Shown here piece by piece: positions 28,082 to 38,799 of a stretch of 64,000 bases of DNA. The notes under the pieces are model-generated. The model had not been told where the DNA came from and did not search any database. It saw only the letters and a list, made by a program, of their open reading frames with translations. Made by a program: the position numbers and the translations under genes. The stretch is taken from the NCBI RefSeq assembly GCF_003144115.1, contig NW_020312015.1, forward strand, positions 341,649 through 405,648, given 5' to 3'. Source of the DNA: Tilletiopsis washingtonensis. Lineage: Eukaryota; Basidiomycota; Exobasidiomycetes; Entylomatales. Position 1 is the first letter of the stretch, and each line of letters starts with the position of its first letter.

Positions 28082-29605
28082 TTAGGCCTCCTTGACGACG
28101 TTGGCGCCGGCAGCCTTGGCGCGCTTGCGCATCATCTCGGCCGACTTGGCGCCGCGGACACCGCCGCCCCAGTGGCGCGAGAGCTCCGTGTGCTTGTCGA
28201 GGTAGTTGGCCTTGGCGGCCGAGACGAGCGTGGCCAGCTCGCGCTCGTCGGCCGAGTTGACGGCCGTGAGGGCGGCGACGGCGGCCGTCTTCTTGTGCAC
28301 GACGGCTCCGAGACGCGACTTGCCGCCCTTGACGATGACGTACGGCACACCCATCTTCTTGCAGAGAGCGGGCAGCTGCAAGGCGAAAGAATGTCAGCGG
28401 CGCCGCAGGGCACCTCACAGCGGCGGCCGACTCACGTAGACGACGAGCTCGATGGGGTCAACGTCGGCAGCGATGGCGACGAACTTGGCCTTCTTGGCCT
28501 CGATGAGGGCCACGACGTGGTTCAGGCCGTACTTGACGTTGACGGGCTTGGGGCCGGCCTTGGCGGCGTCCTTGTTGCCGGCAGCCACATCGGCGGCGAT
28601 CTTGCCGAGACGCTCCTTCTTCTCCTGCTTGCTCTCCGGGCGGTACTTGTTGAAGAGCTTGAACATGGCCGTGGCCGTGTTCTTGTCGAGCGTGTTGCTG
28701 AACTGCGCAATCGACGGCGGCACCTTCAGGCGCTGGTTGAGCACGACGCGCTGGCGCTGCAGCTGCACGTATTGCGGCCACTTGACGAAGCGCGTCAGGT
28801 CCTGCGACGGCCGGATGTCCTGGCCTACAAGGAGAGAGAGGGTCAGCAAAGAGACTGTGCAGCGACGTGCACACCGCAACGCACCGATGCCGAAGCTGCG
28901 CGTGCGCTTCTCGAAGCGCGGGTCCTGAGGGGCCTTGGCGCCCTTCTTGGCGTACGGCTTCGAGCCGGTCTTGGCGGTGGTGGTGGCCTTGGGCTGCGGG
29001 GGAGAAGGACGGTAAGAAGGGGATCATTGAGACGAGCTGTCGGACGACAGCTCGGAGCTCTAGCGGCGTGGGAGATGCGAAGAGGTCGCAGCGAGTGGTG
29101 AGCTCGTGGCGTGCCTCTACAGCACTCTCCCAGCCTCCCCGCACGTCATCGGCGGCCGTCTCGCAAGACTGGCCGCCTCGGTGCTTACATGACGACCTCT
29201 GAGGCTGCTGTGTCGACGCAGCACACGGTGCGGCAGCCACTCAGGCGTGCCTCCCGCTAGGGTGTGTGCATGCGCCGGCACAGAGCGGCAGGGGTTGCGC
29301 ATGAGCGGCGCAATGCCATGCCTGGATGATCTGGGCGCACGCAGCGAGCGGCGAAGCAGGCCCGCCCAGATCACCGCATGGCGATGTCGCAGCAGCCGTC
29401 GATGCGCATGCAGGAAGACGAGTGCGATGTGGCGTCACGGAGGCACAGCTCTCTGCCGCACGCTTCGTCTTGTCTTCCTGCACCCTGCCCACACCGGCAC
29501 GCTGCCGAGGCAGCCGTGCACCGCGGTGCGCCGAGTGTGGTGTGTGATGCGAGTGGGGGCACGCTCCGAGCGGCCGGACGAGGTGACGGACTAGCTGCGC
29601 ACCAT
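28082..29605 (-). CDS. RPL8: 60S ribosomal protein eL8 (L7a/L8)
   Basis: Exons on the minus strand: 29605-29603 (start codon only), 28993-28885, 28824-28436, 28375-28082; about 264 aa. The sequence is typical of eL8: [92 protein letters not shown]. It is a structural protein of the large ribosomal subunit near the L1 stalk/ITS2 region. Exon 2 has no ATG: an in-frame TGA lies just upstream of its CCGCAG acceptor. The start is therefore placed at ATG|GTGCGC at 29605, which sits at the end of a pyrimidine-rich leader typical of ribosomal protein genes. This leaves a 609-bp first intron, by far the longest relative to exon size here. Exons 2-4 are certain; the one-codon first exon is inferred. 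Confidence 0.9.
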
Positions 29606-30718
29606 TGTGAACGACGGTCTTGAGGGGTGGAAGACGATGTGGTGGGGAGAAGCAGAGGCTGCCGTGCGCTGCCGCCTGGCTGGCTGCGCGCCCCCGCCGC
29701 GCCGCCGCCGCGCCTCTGCGCGCAGGCGCAGGGCGCGCTCGCCGCAGCCGCAGCAGCGTCACGTGACAGGCATCGCGCCCGGCGGCCGCTTCTCCTCGCC
29801 GCCGCCTCACGCCGCAGTCCGCGCCTTTGCAGCCCACACGGCATGCTTGCATGTCGCAAAGGCCTTGTGAGAGGTCCACACGCTGCACAGATCCGAGAGA
29901 GCTGCGTCGTCTGCTCGGGCGTGCAGAGGCGGGCCAGGCTGTGCATGTGCGCGCCCTGCGTGCTCGCCACCGCAGAGCCCAGTGTCCCGAGACGCAGGCA
30001 ACTGCGAGGCACAGGATGTCGATCAGCTCAGGCAGACGAAGCCAGTGAAGCGCAGCTGGGGCTTCTGGAGCCGCACCACCACCCCAGGCCGACGGCATCC
30101 AGAGCGCCCGGGAGCGGCGTTGCGGTGATCAGCGGCCGACGTGAGCCGCGCGACGAGTCGGCGCAGACCGGGCCGGCGAGTCTCGCCGGCTGTAGTGCGC
30201 GAGTACAAGCTCGCCTGAGCGCTTGAAGTCGCAGCTTCAACTGTGCCCACCGAGAGATGCCCGAAGGCCGTGCGTGCGCTTTGTCCTCCACCAGCCGCAG
30301 ACAGAGAGGCAAGCTCTGGCCCCGCTTTCAGCTCACGGACCCTCCGGCGGCGGCAGCGGGGCCAGACGAGGACCTTGATAGCCAGCACGCAGTCCTCGCA
30401 GACCGTGCGGGCCGTGCTGTCGCGCTATCTGTGGGACAAGCGGGGCAGCGGGGTGCCGCGAGCAGGCCCTCGTGCGCTGCGAAGAGGGGCAGAGATCGCC
30501 CGGCCGAGGCGTGACGTTGAGTGCGCTGCTGGGGCGCGGCCCTCGGCGCGCGGCGGCTGGCAGCCGGCAAAGCGCGCCGAGAGCGTCAGCGAGCGGCGGC
30601 CACCGAGGGCGACGCGAGCGCTGCGCCTGCGCGCTGCGCCGCTCGCAGCGCCGTTGGAGTTGGGCGCGGCCGCCGCTGCATCTTCCTGACTCCACCCATC
30701 CCCCATCCGCGTCCCACC
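29606..30718. other. Divergent promoter region, eL8 / malate dehydrogenase
   Basis: 1113 bp between divergent starts of two highly expressed gene types. Close to 29606 the minus strand shows a C/T-rich leader. No gene or RNA recognised. Confidence 0.5.
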
Positions 30719-32211
30719 ATGCTTGCCCGCTCCGCCCTCCGCTCCTCGCTGCGTGCCGCCGCGCCGTCGGCGCCGCGCATGTTCAGCTCCTCGGCCGCCG
30801 ACCGCCACGCCGTCGCCGTGCTCGGTGCCAGCGGCGGCATTGGCCAGCCCGTGAGTGCGCTGAGCGCGCGGCGGCCTTCTGCTGCGCCGGCCTGCGGAGC
30901 CGTGCAAGCGGCCTCGGCTGCCGCGCCGTCGCACTGCACTGTCCCTGCCATGCTGACACGGCCCTGTCCAGCTCTCGCTGCTGCTCAAGAACGACCCGCT
31001 GGTGACGTCGCTGCGCCTCTTCGACGTGCGCCTCGCGCCCGGTGTCGCAGCCGACATTGGCCACGTGAACACGCCCGCCGTGGTGCGTCGCCCAGAACAT
31101 GCTGCACTGCCGGACTGTGCACTGATGCTCGCCGCAGACCACCGGCTACTCGCCCGACGGCCCCGAGGGCGGCCTCAAGAAGGCGCTCGAGGGCGCCGAG
31201 CTCGTCGTCATCCCCGCCGGTGTGCCGCGCAAGCCCGGCATGACCCGTGACGACCTGTTCAACGTGCGTGTGCTGCACGAGCCACACCACAGCAGCAGCA
31301 GCAGCAGCAGCAGCAGTAGCAGCATCTGACCCGTCTGTGCACAGACCAACGCCTCGATCGTGCGCGACCTGGCCAAGACGGCCGCCGAGGTCTGCCCCAA
31401 GGCCCACATCCTCGTCATCTCCAACCCCGTCAACTCGACGGTGCCCATTGTCGCCGAGGTGTTCAAGAAGGCCGGCGTCTACGACCCCAAGCGCCTCTTC
31501 GGCGTCACGACGCTCGACGTGACGCGGGCCAGCACGTTCCTCAGGTGAGTGCTCGGCCTCTCAGCCGCCCGCAAGTGGCGCGGGCTCACCCATGCCGCCT
31601 CCACAGCGGCATCGCCGGCGCCAAGCCGAGCGAGACGATTGTGCCGTGCGTCGGCGGCCACTCGGGCCCGACGATTGTGCCCCTGCTCTCGCAGGCCGCG
31701 CAGGGCTCGGCCGTCAAGGCCGGCGAGGCGTACGAGAAGCTCGTGCACCGCATCCAGTACGGCGGCGACGAGGTCGTCAAGGCCAAGGATGGCGCCGGCT
31801 CGGCCACGCTCAGCATGGCCTACGCCGCCGCCGTGTTCAGCAACTCGCTGATGCGCGCCATCGGCGGCGAGAGCAACGTCGTCGAGTGCACGTACGTCGA
31901 CTCGCCGCTGTACAAGGACCAGGGCGTCGACTTCTTCAGCTCCAAGGTGACGCTCAGCGGCGAGGGTGTCGGCGAGATCCACCCCGTCGGCAAGCTCTCC
32001 GCCGAGGAGGAGAAGGTGCGTGCGAGATGCGCGCGCGCAGTGAGATTGAAGCTGACATGCTCGCGCACGCTTGCAGCTCATGGAGGCCTGCCTGCCCGAG
32101 CTCAAGAAGAACATCCAGAAGGGTGTCCAGTGGTGCGTTGAGCGGCCTTAGCAGTGCACAGTGTGATGCTGACGCCTATCTTGTGTGCGCAGGTACGGCG
32201 AGAACCCCTAA
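30719..32211 (+). CDS. MDH1: Mitochondrial NAD-dependent malate dehydrogenase
   Basis: Seven exons: 30719-30850, 30972-31082, 31138-31263, 31345-31544, 31607-32015, 32077-32132, 32193-32211; 350 aa. A mitochondrial presequence rich in Arg, Ala and Ser ([20 protein letters not shown]) precedes the Rossmann start [20 protein letters not shown]. The substrate-binding and mobile-loop motif [19 protein letters not shown], then [11 protein letters not shown], and the region around the catalytic His ([18 protein letters not shown]) are intact. It interconverts malate and oxaloacetate in the TCA cycle and malate-aspartate shuttle. The third intron carries a (CAG)9 tract. Met21 could serve as an internal start giving a shorter product, though I see no second promoter. 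It ends 235 bp before a convergent gene. Confidence 0.96.
31290..31316 (+). repeat. (CAG)9 microsatellite in an MDH1 intron
   Basis: Nine perfect CAG units lie inside the intron between 31263 and 31345, followed by a TAG/CAG variant unit, upstream of the CTGAC branch site. It creates many spare AG dinucleotides but the used acceptor is the last one. Confidence 0.9.
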
Positions 32212-32446
32212 ATTGCTAGAGCTGCTCCCGGGCGCGCGCGCCTTGCTCCAGGCCCGCGCTCCGCATTGGCCTGGTCATGTCCAGCCGGGCACGACAGGCG
32301 CCAGCAATGTCAATCCAGGTATAATCGATCGCGCGCGCATGACAGGCGTGGCGACGCAGCGAGGGGGGTACATAGGCAAGCGGGGACAGATAAGGCGCAG
32401 GGGCAGAGCAGAGAGAGCAGTGGCGGCAAGGAGCATGCGCCGCGCG

Positions 32447-35400
32447 CTAGTCTTTCTTCTTGGACCAGTGCTCCGAGCAGATGGCGAGCAGCAGATTGAA
32501 GGCGTCGTCGCGCTGGGCAGCGCGCAAGGGGACGTCAGCAGAGGCAGTGCAATGGCGGCGCGCGAGACGCTGTCACGCACGTGGCTCATGTTGGAGAAGA
32601 AGAGCGATGGCTTGCTGGAGCGCTGCACCTGCAGGCCCGACGAGCTCCACACCAGCAGGCGGATGGACCTGTGGGCAGGTGCGCGCGGGTCAGCAAGAGT
32701 CGGTGCGCTCAGCTGCTCATCCTCCACGCACTTGGTCTTGACCAGCCCGGCAATGTCCTCGAGCGGCGTCTTGCATGTCTTGTGGCTGCGCTCGGGGCGC
32801 ACCGAGTGCAGCGCGACAAAGTAGCTGCCGTCCGAGAGATGCTCATGAGCGTTGCGACTGGCAGGGCCGAAGGTTCCGCTGACTCACATCATGCGCGTCG
32901 TGATGGTCAGATGGCCGGGAATTGCGTTGTGCTGGCAGAAGAAGCTGCCCAGCTTGCGCGGCTGGCGAGCGTGGGGTCAGGCTATGCCATCGCCACCAGG
33001 GCCGGGCCACCTGCTCACCTTGAGCGTCTCGACGCCGTCCTTGACGACACGCTCCTCGAGCGACAGCAGGCCCTCGCCCTCGCGCAGCGGCCGCATGGCG
33101 CCGTGCGCCACGGCATGTGCGGCCGAGGAGCGCTTCTGCGGCGTGAGCATCTTGAGCGGCGACTTGCTCTTCATCTCCTCCGCCGCGCCGGCCGGGGCAG
33201 CAGCCAGGCCGTCCTCGTCACTGGGCGCGCGCTGCAGCGTGGCGCCCTTGGAGACCTGCTTCTCCAGGTGCCGCCGGCGCAGCAGCTGGATGGCAAACTG
33301 CGCGTCGGTGGGCGAGCCCCAGAGCACCCACCATACGGGCGACAAGGGCCGTCGGTAGCGCGGATAGTGGCTCTGCAGCGGCAGCAGGATGAAGAAGGTG
33401 AAGCCGAGCAGGAGCCAGAGGAACTTGGCGATGTAGTACGTCGGCGTCACCGCCACCAGCACCGTCACGACGCCGAAGATCGAGAGCGTGCGCCATGTCG
33501 CCGTTGGGTTGCGCCAGAGGATCAGGTTCTTGATCTTCTCGTGCTGTGGTGGGGCATGAGCGGGCGCGGTAGTTCACTGTGCTGGTGTCACTTACGCCAT
33601 CGGCCAAGTCGCCAGCAGCAATCTGCGAGGCGAGACCGAACTGCCAATGCCCGTCAGCGAGGCTCTGCGTCTGGATTAGCGGGGAAACGCACCTTGACCA
33701 CCCAGCGCTTGTAGATCTCGAGCACGTCCAGTCGTGATCTCTGTCGGCGCTGTCAGCCTGCGCAGCAAGTCGCCTGGACGATTCACTTCTTACTCACGCG
33801 TCGGAGCCGCTCTGCAAGCTTGTCGGCCTCGCGGCCTCGGGCCATGCGCTTGCGCACCTGCTCGTGCAGATACGAGGCGTCGGGCGGGAAGAAGCGGAAT
33901 TGCATAATCTGCAGAGCACGTTTAGCAACGGCAGCTGCGAGCATGCCCGTAGCCGGCTTACATAGAACATCAGGATGCTGCGGCCGAGCGTGTGTCAGTC
34001 GACAGTCTCGCAGTCTGCTGGCGGCGTCACTCACAGCAAGAACGCAACAAAGATGCCGTCGATGTACCACAGCACAAAGTAGGCCATCGCTGCCGTGCCC
34101 GTGCGGCGCGGGCTCTCCCAGCGGTACATGCGCCGAGCACCGAGCAGGAAGCGCTCCCAGAAGGGCGCGATGATGTAGAGGCGCTCGACGTGCGAGCGCG
34201 CCTTGCTCTCGCGGTACGACTGGTCCGGGCTGTTGTCAAGCTCCTCGGGCGCGTAGCGCTCGATGAGCGCGAGGATGTAGGCGATGCAGAATGCAATCGT
34301 GTCTACCCTGGGCTCGCCGGCCATGCTGCTCTCGACTCCCTCCGAGGCAGACACGAGCTCCCACGACTCGCCGTCGTGCTTGAGCGCCGCCGACGGGTTG
34401 CTCATGAGCGCCTCTGCACGAGCTTCTTGCTCCTGCTCTGCCGCCTCTTGCTCCTCCTTTCGTTGCCGTGCCTTTGCCGAGGCGGCCTTGCCCTCTTCCT
34501 TCTTGGCCGCACGCTCCGACTTCTCGAGGGACCGCTGCCGCAGGCCTTCGAGGTTGTCCTCCGGCGCGCCAAAGACGGCCGCGCCCTCGTCCGTCGACTG
34601 CGGAACGTAGCCGTCGTCTGTGGCCCACGTCACATGCGGGCTGCCGGCTCGACCGCCCTCTCGCGCCTTTTTGCTGTTCTTGTCCAGCTTCACGGGCGTA
34701 TCAGCGAGCATCTGCTTGCTGCGACTCGGAGGCACTCCGGGGCCCTGATCTTCGGCCAGGCGCTGCAGGCCGCGATCGACGTGAGTCAGCACCGTGACGC
34801 GCTGCCCTCGCCGTGCAGCAGCGACTGCCTCCTCGGGATCCACGCGAAAGTCATCGAGGCGCGGCATTCTGCGCTGTGGAAACGTCAGAGACTGCGGCAC
34901 GCGCACCTCGCGCGTGTGTCGGCCAAAGTTCGAGAGGAAGCTCTCCAGCTCGAGCTCCTCGAGCTCCAGCAGAGGCTTCTGCAAGTGGTGCGAGGCGCCG
35001 CCGCTGTGCAGCGAGAAGACGCCAGACGTGTCGTCTGAGCCGTGCGACTTGAGCGAGATGGTCGAGGGGTCGCGGTCCTCGGACACGACTTCAAGGAGCG
35101 ACGAGGACGACTCGGAGTCAGACTCGCCACCCAGCACGGGTCCTGCTTTGTCTAAGGCCTCATCGTCGGAGCTGTCTAGCGCAGAGCCGACCAGTGTGGT
35201 GGCGGCGCGAGCCTCCTCGTCCGAGCCCGAGGACTCGACGGCGCCGCAGATGGCCGGCGCTTTGAGCTCTTTGACCGACGTGGGCCGGCTGGCGTGTGCG
35301 CTGCTGCGCCGCGAGTGGCTCTTCCTCTGCCGCGAGCCGTCAAGATGTCCGTGGTGCCTCAAGTCGCCCGGAAAGTAACCGCGCTCCTCGAGTGTCGGCT

Positions 35401-36094
35401 CGGCGCGAGACTTGGGCGGACTGCTGCCCAGCGCCTCGCCGCTCAGCGCCGCCTGCTTGCCGCCCGAGAAGCTGCGGCGCCCTTTCTCGCGCTTGCCCGG
35501 GTGCTTGGCCAGGTAGAGGTCGCGCGCAATCATGCGTGCCTCCTCCTCCTCGAGGCGGTCCTTGAGGTCGGATGCTGCCAAGAACTTAGCGTAGTCGCCC
35601 TCAGTCGCCTTGCCGACTATTGCAGGCGTGTGTTTGCCGCTCGATGGGCCGCTGCTGTTGCTGTGACCGGCAGCATGCCTGGATGTCGGGCGACTGCCCG
35701 AACTGCGCTCCTTGCGGGGCGATGTGCCGTCGCCGGCCTGAGGCCGATTTCGCAGGGTGCTGGCTAGCGACCCTAGGACACCGCGCGGGGCCGCCTTTGA
35801 GGGACCAGCCGCCGGCGTCGTCTCGTCGTCCGTGTCCTCGCCGCCCATCATTCCGTAGGCGCCCAGCATTGGGTAGGCGTCATCTTCGTGAGCGCGCAAG
35901 GCTTCCTGCCTTGACGGGCCAGCAACGTTCTCTGCGGCCATGCTGACCTCGTCGCTTGTGGCGGAGTCCGAGTGCTTGGGCAGGAGCAGAGGATGGATGG
36001 GATAGGTCTCCTCGGCGCTCGCGTCGGATGCCGGCGGCTGAGCGTCCTTTAGCTGTTGCCGCGCCTCGTCATCTTCAGCTTCCGTGCTGTTCAT
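32447..36094 (-). CDS. GRAM-domain membrane protein (GRAMD4-like layout)
   Basis: Ten exons on the minus strand: 36094-34035, 33977-33962 (16 nt), 33908-33798, 33740-33693, 33640-33596, 33543-33019, 32961-32888, 32824-32732, 32668-32581, 32512-32447; about 1041 aa. The first 550 residues are acidic, Ser-rich and probably disordered, with a charged Lys/Glu/Ala-rich helix near 520-560. Then follow WERFLLGARRMYRWESPRRT, a hydrophobic segment (AMAYFVLWYIDGIFVAFLL), a second one (IFGVVTVLVAVTPTYYIAKF and the following LLLGFTFFILLPL), and a C-terminal GRAM domain (AIPGHLTITTRM, RSHKTCKTPLEDIAGLVKTK, GLQVQ, RDDAFNLLLAI). GRAM domains bind membrane lipids or proteins. The order membrane segments then GRAM resembles animal GRAMD4, but function is unknown. 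The exon 7/8 junction is the least secure: its 63-bp intron has only a weak branch site. Confidence 0.8.
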
Positions 36095-37295
36095 CTCCAA
36101 AGACTGCCTGCCCGAGCAGAGCTATCTGCGCGAGTGCGGGCCAGCGCGGCGCAGCTGCTATCCTTTCTCGTGCTATCGCTTGCCCTTTCACGATGCGAGC
36201 CGAGTGCCGTCGCGCTCAGCGTCGATGTACTTCCGCAGCGGTGACTGCGAGATGGGGCTGCGCAGCCAGCCGCAATGCGGACGAGGCGCAGTCGCGGCAA
36301 GCCCGGGATCAGCGCGCTCTCACGTGCACACCTCGCAGCGGCGCTCTGAGGTGCAGCAGCGGGGCATACAGCTGCAAATCTGACCTGGGAGAGCCGCGCT
36401 GGGCGAGCAGCGTCTGTGCGCTGCACTTGGTGTGAACGAAGGTCCTTGAGTCTTGCGCTTGCGGCGGATGGGGTGCGGAGAGAAGAAGTGACAGAGGGCT
36501 GAGGCTGAGCCGGAGCTTGCCGTGCCGTTCCCCGCACGCCGCACGCAGCAGTCACAGTCGGCTGACTCGGCCTGCCGCCCGCTGCTCTGGTGCGTGCATG
36601 CACGGCAGATCATGCGCGATGGCGCATGAGCGCAGCAACCACGCGCCGAGGCGTGTGGGAACACCCGAGAGCGGCAGCGAGGCCGGCCCGGTCCCGCCCT
36701 CGCACTGCAGTCCCGTTGTGGTGACCACCGCAGCGCCAAGAGGTGCCGCCAGCGCCCTTCACCGTGAGATCCAGTGCGCAGCCAGGTGCTCTTGCGCAAT
36801 GTCCGTGCCGCAGCGCTGCGCGTCGCGTGAATCCGAGGTCAGAAGCGCGACGCGGCCAGGTGCAGGGCAGGGCAGGACAAACTCTGACGCTTCCTGGGCT
36901 GTGCGCCCGTTTGCCTTCGGTGCGAGCACGATTCGTCAATAGCAAGGTCCATTGCATCTGTGCAACAGCAGCAGAGATCAGCTCGCACTCGCCAGCGCTG
37001 CTGCACGCCGATGGGGCAGGGTGCTCGGACGATGTTCAACTCGGCTGGCCGTCCCTGCACGGGCCACGCGTTGCGGTGGAGGGCGAGATGGGCAAGGCAA
37101 GGCGGCGCCCCTGAAGGCTCGACGCGGCACCCGCACATGACAGCTCTTGGCTGAGCAGCAGGCTCGCCACTGCAGCTTGCCTCACCTCCACCACAGCCGC
37201 AGCCGCAGCAGCAGTCGGCGCAGCGGCTCCAGCACAGGCACCTGGCCGTCCGTCTTTCGCCGCACATCGGCCGCCCGGGCTGGAGCACGCGCAGC
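36095..37295. other. Divergent promoter region, GRAM gene / polyol dehydrogenase
   Basis: 1201 bp between divergent starts. No exon, RNA gene or repeat recognised. Confidence 0.5.
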
Positions 37296-38664
37296 ATGGC
37301 GTCCTCCAGCCTGGGCGCGCTCCTCTACGGGCCGCAAGACCTGCGCGTGGTGCGTCGTGTGCAGGGCTCCGGCACGCAGCCTCGCTGACACACTTCTGCA
37401 CTGGCAGGAGGAGATGGTGCTGGGCCCGCCAGGCGCCGGCGAGGTACAGATTGAGATCAAGCAGACGGGCCTGTGCGGCTCGGACCTGCACTACTACCTG
37501 CACGGCCGCAACGGCGACTTTGCGCTGCGCGCGCCCATGTGTCTGGGACACGAGAGCGCCGGCGTCGTCGTGGCGCTCGGTCCGGGCGCTGCTGAGGCGT
37601 CAGGCCTGCGCATGGGCTCCCGCGTGGCCATCGAGGCGGGCAGGTACTGCGCCAGCTGCAATCGCTGCCGCGAAGGCAGGTACAACCTCTGTCCCGACAT
37701 GCGCTTCGCAAGCAGCGCAAAGACGTTTCCGCATCTGCACGGCACGCTGCAGCAGCGCATGAACTGGCCGGCCAGCCTGGTGCATGCGTGAGTCGAGTGA
37801 GCATTCGCAAATGCCGCCGCCACTGATCCGCTGTATTGCGGCAGCCTGCCGCCACATCTGTCCCTCACTACCGGCGCACTGATCGAGCCGTTGTCTGTCG
37901 TGCTGCAAGCACTGACCCGCACGTCCTTCGGGCCGGGCGAGTCACTGCTGGTCGTCGGCGCCGGCGCCATTGGCCAGCTGGCGTGCGCCGCAGCGCGGGC
38001 CAGCGGCGCATCATTCGTCGGTGCGGTCGACATCGACGCCGGCCGTGTAGCCTTTGCTGCCGACAATGGCTGGGCGGACGACACGCTCGTGCTTCCGCTG
38101 CAGCGCGACAACAGCAGCGACAGCTCGGAGGCAGAGCCGCTGCGCAGCCGCGCCGAGGAGGACCGCGCGGCGATGGAGCTCGTCAAGCAGCAGGCTGCCG
38201 CCGTGCAGAGTGCCTTTCCCTGCATCGCAAGCAGCGGAGGCTTCGACGTGGTGCTCGAGTGCAGCGGCGTGCCGGCGTGCGTGGCGCTCAGCATCTACGC
38301 GGCGCGATCGGGCGGACGGGTGGGCCTGATAGGCATGGGCCACCCGGTGCAGACGCTACCCGTGGGCGCAGCCGCGCTGCGTGAGGTCGATCTCGTCGGC
38401 GTCTTCCGCTACGCCGGCATGTATCCCAAGGCCATCGACTTGCTCGCCAGCGGCGCCCTGCGCGCCAGCGGCTTCGGACGCCAAGCCACCGAGCCGCCGG
38501 GCAGAGCCAGTCACGCAAGCTCCTCGATCACGCCCGGCGGCATCGAGAACCTCTTTAGCCACCGCTTCCGCCTCGTCGACGCGCGCGCCGCCTTCGAGGT
38601 GCTGCGCGCGGGACGCAGCGAAGACGGCCGCGGCGTCGTCAAGGTCTTCGTCAGCGAGGAGTGA
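37296..38664 (+). CDS. Zinc-dependent polyol (sorbitol/xylitol-type) dehydrogenase
   Basis: Three exons: 37296-37349, 37408-37787, 37845-38664; 417 aa. It belongs to the medium-chain dehydrogenase family. Catalytic zinc ligands are in GLCGSDLHYYLHG (Cys) and GHESAGVV (His-Glu). The structural zinc lobe is CASCNRCREGRYNLC. The coenzyme fold has GAGAIGQLACAAARASGA, followed by VDID, whose Asp favours NAD over NADP. Such enzymes oxidise sorbitol, xylitol or L-arabinitol to the keto sugar; the exact polyol cannot be told. Two insertions set it apart from typical 350-360 aa members: an acidic/charged loop after PLQRDNSSDSSEAE (about 40 residues) and a Ser/Gly-rich loop before ITPGGIENLFSHRF. Confidence 0.9.
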
Positions 38665-38799
38665 GCCGCGCGCGTGTCACTTCACCGCCAGCAGCACGGC
38701 TGCGCCGAGTCTCAGCGCTGTCTTGGGGGGCACTCCGAGCAGTCGTTGCATTGTAGTCCCGTCAGCATGTGTTGTGCAAGCAGTGCGTCTCTATTCCCA

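Noticed and set aside
28994-29602. Box C/D snoRNA in the eL8 intron
   Set aside because: CGATGAC and CTGA strings occur, but I found no well-formed C and D box pair with a terminal stem; left as something to test.
32825-32887. A 30-bp intron in the GRAM gene, using the first CCAG acceptor
   Set aside because: Thirty bases is too short for a spliceosomal intron; the next acceptor gives a 63-bp intron and a better GRAM strand (TTRMIYFVALHS).
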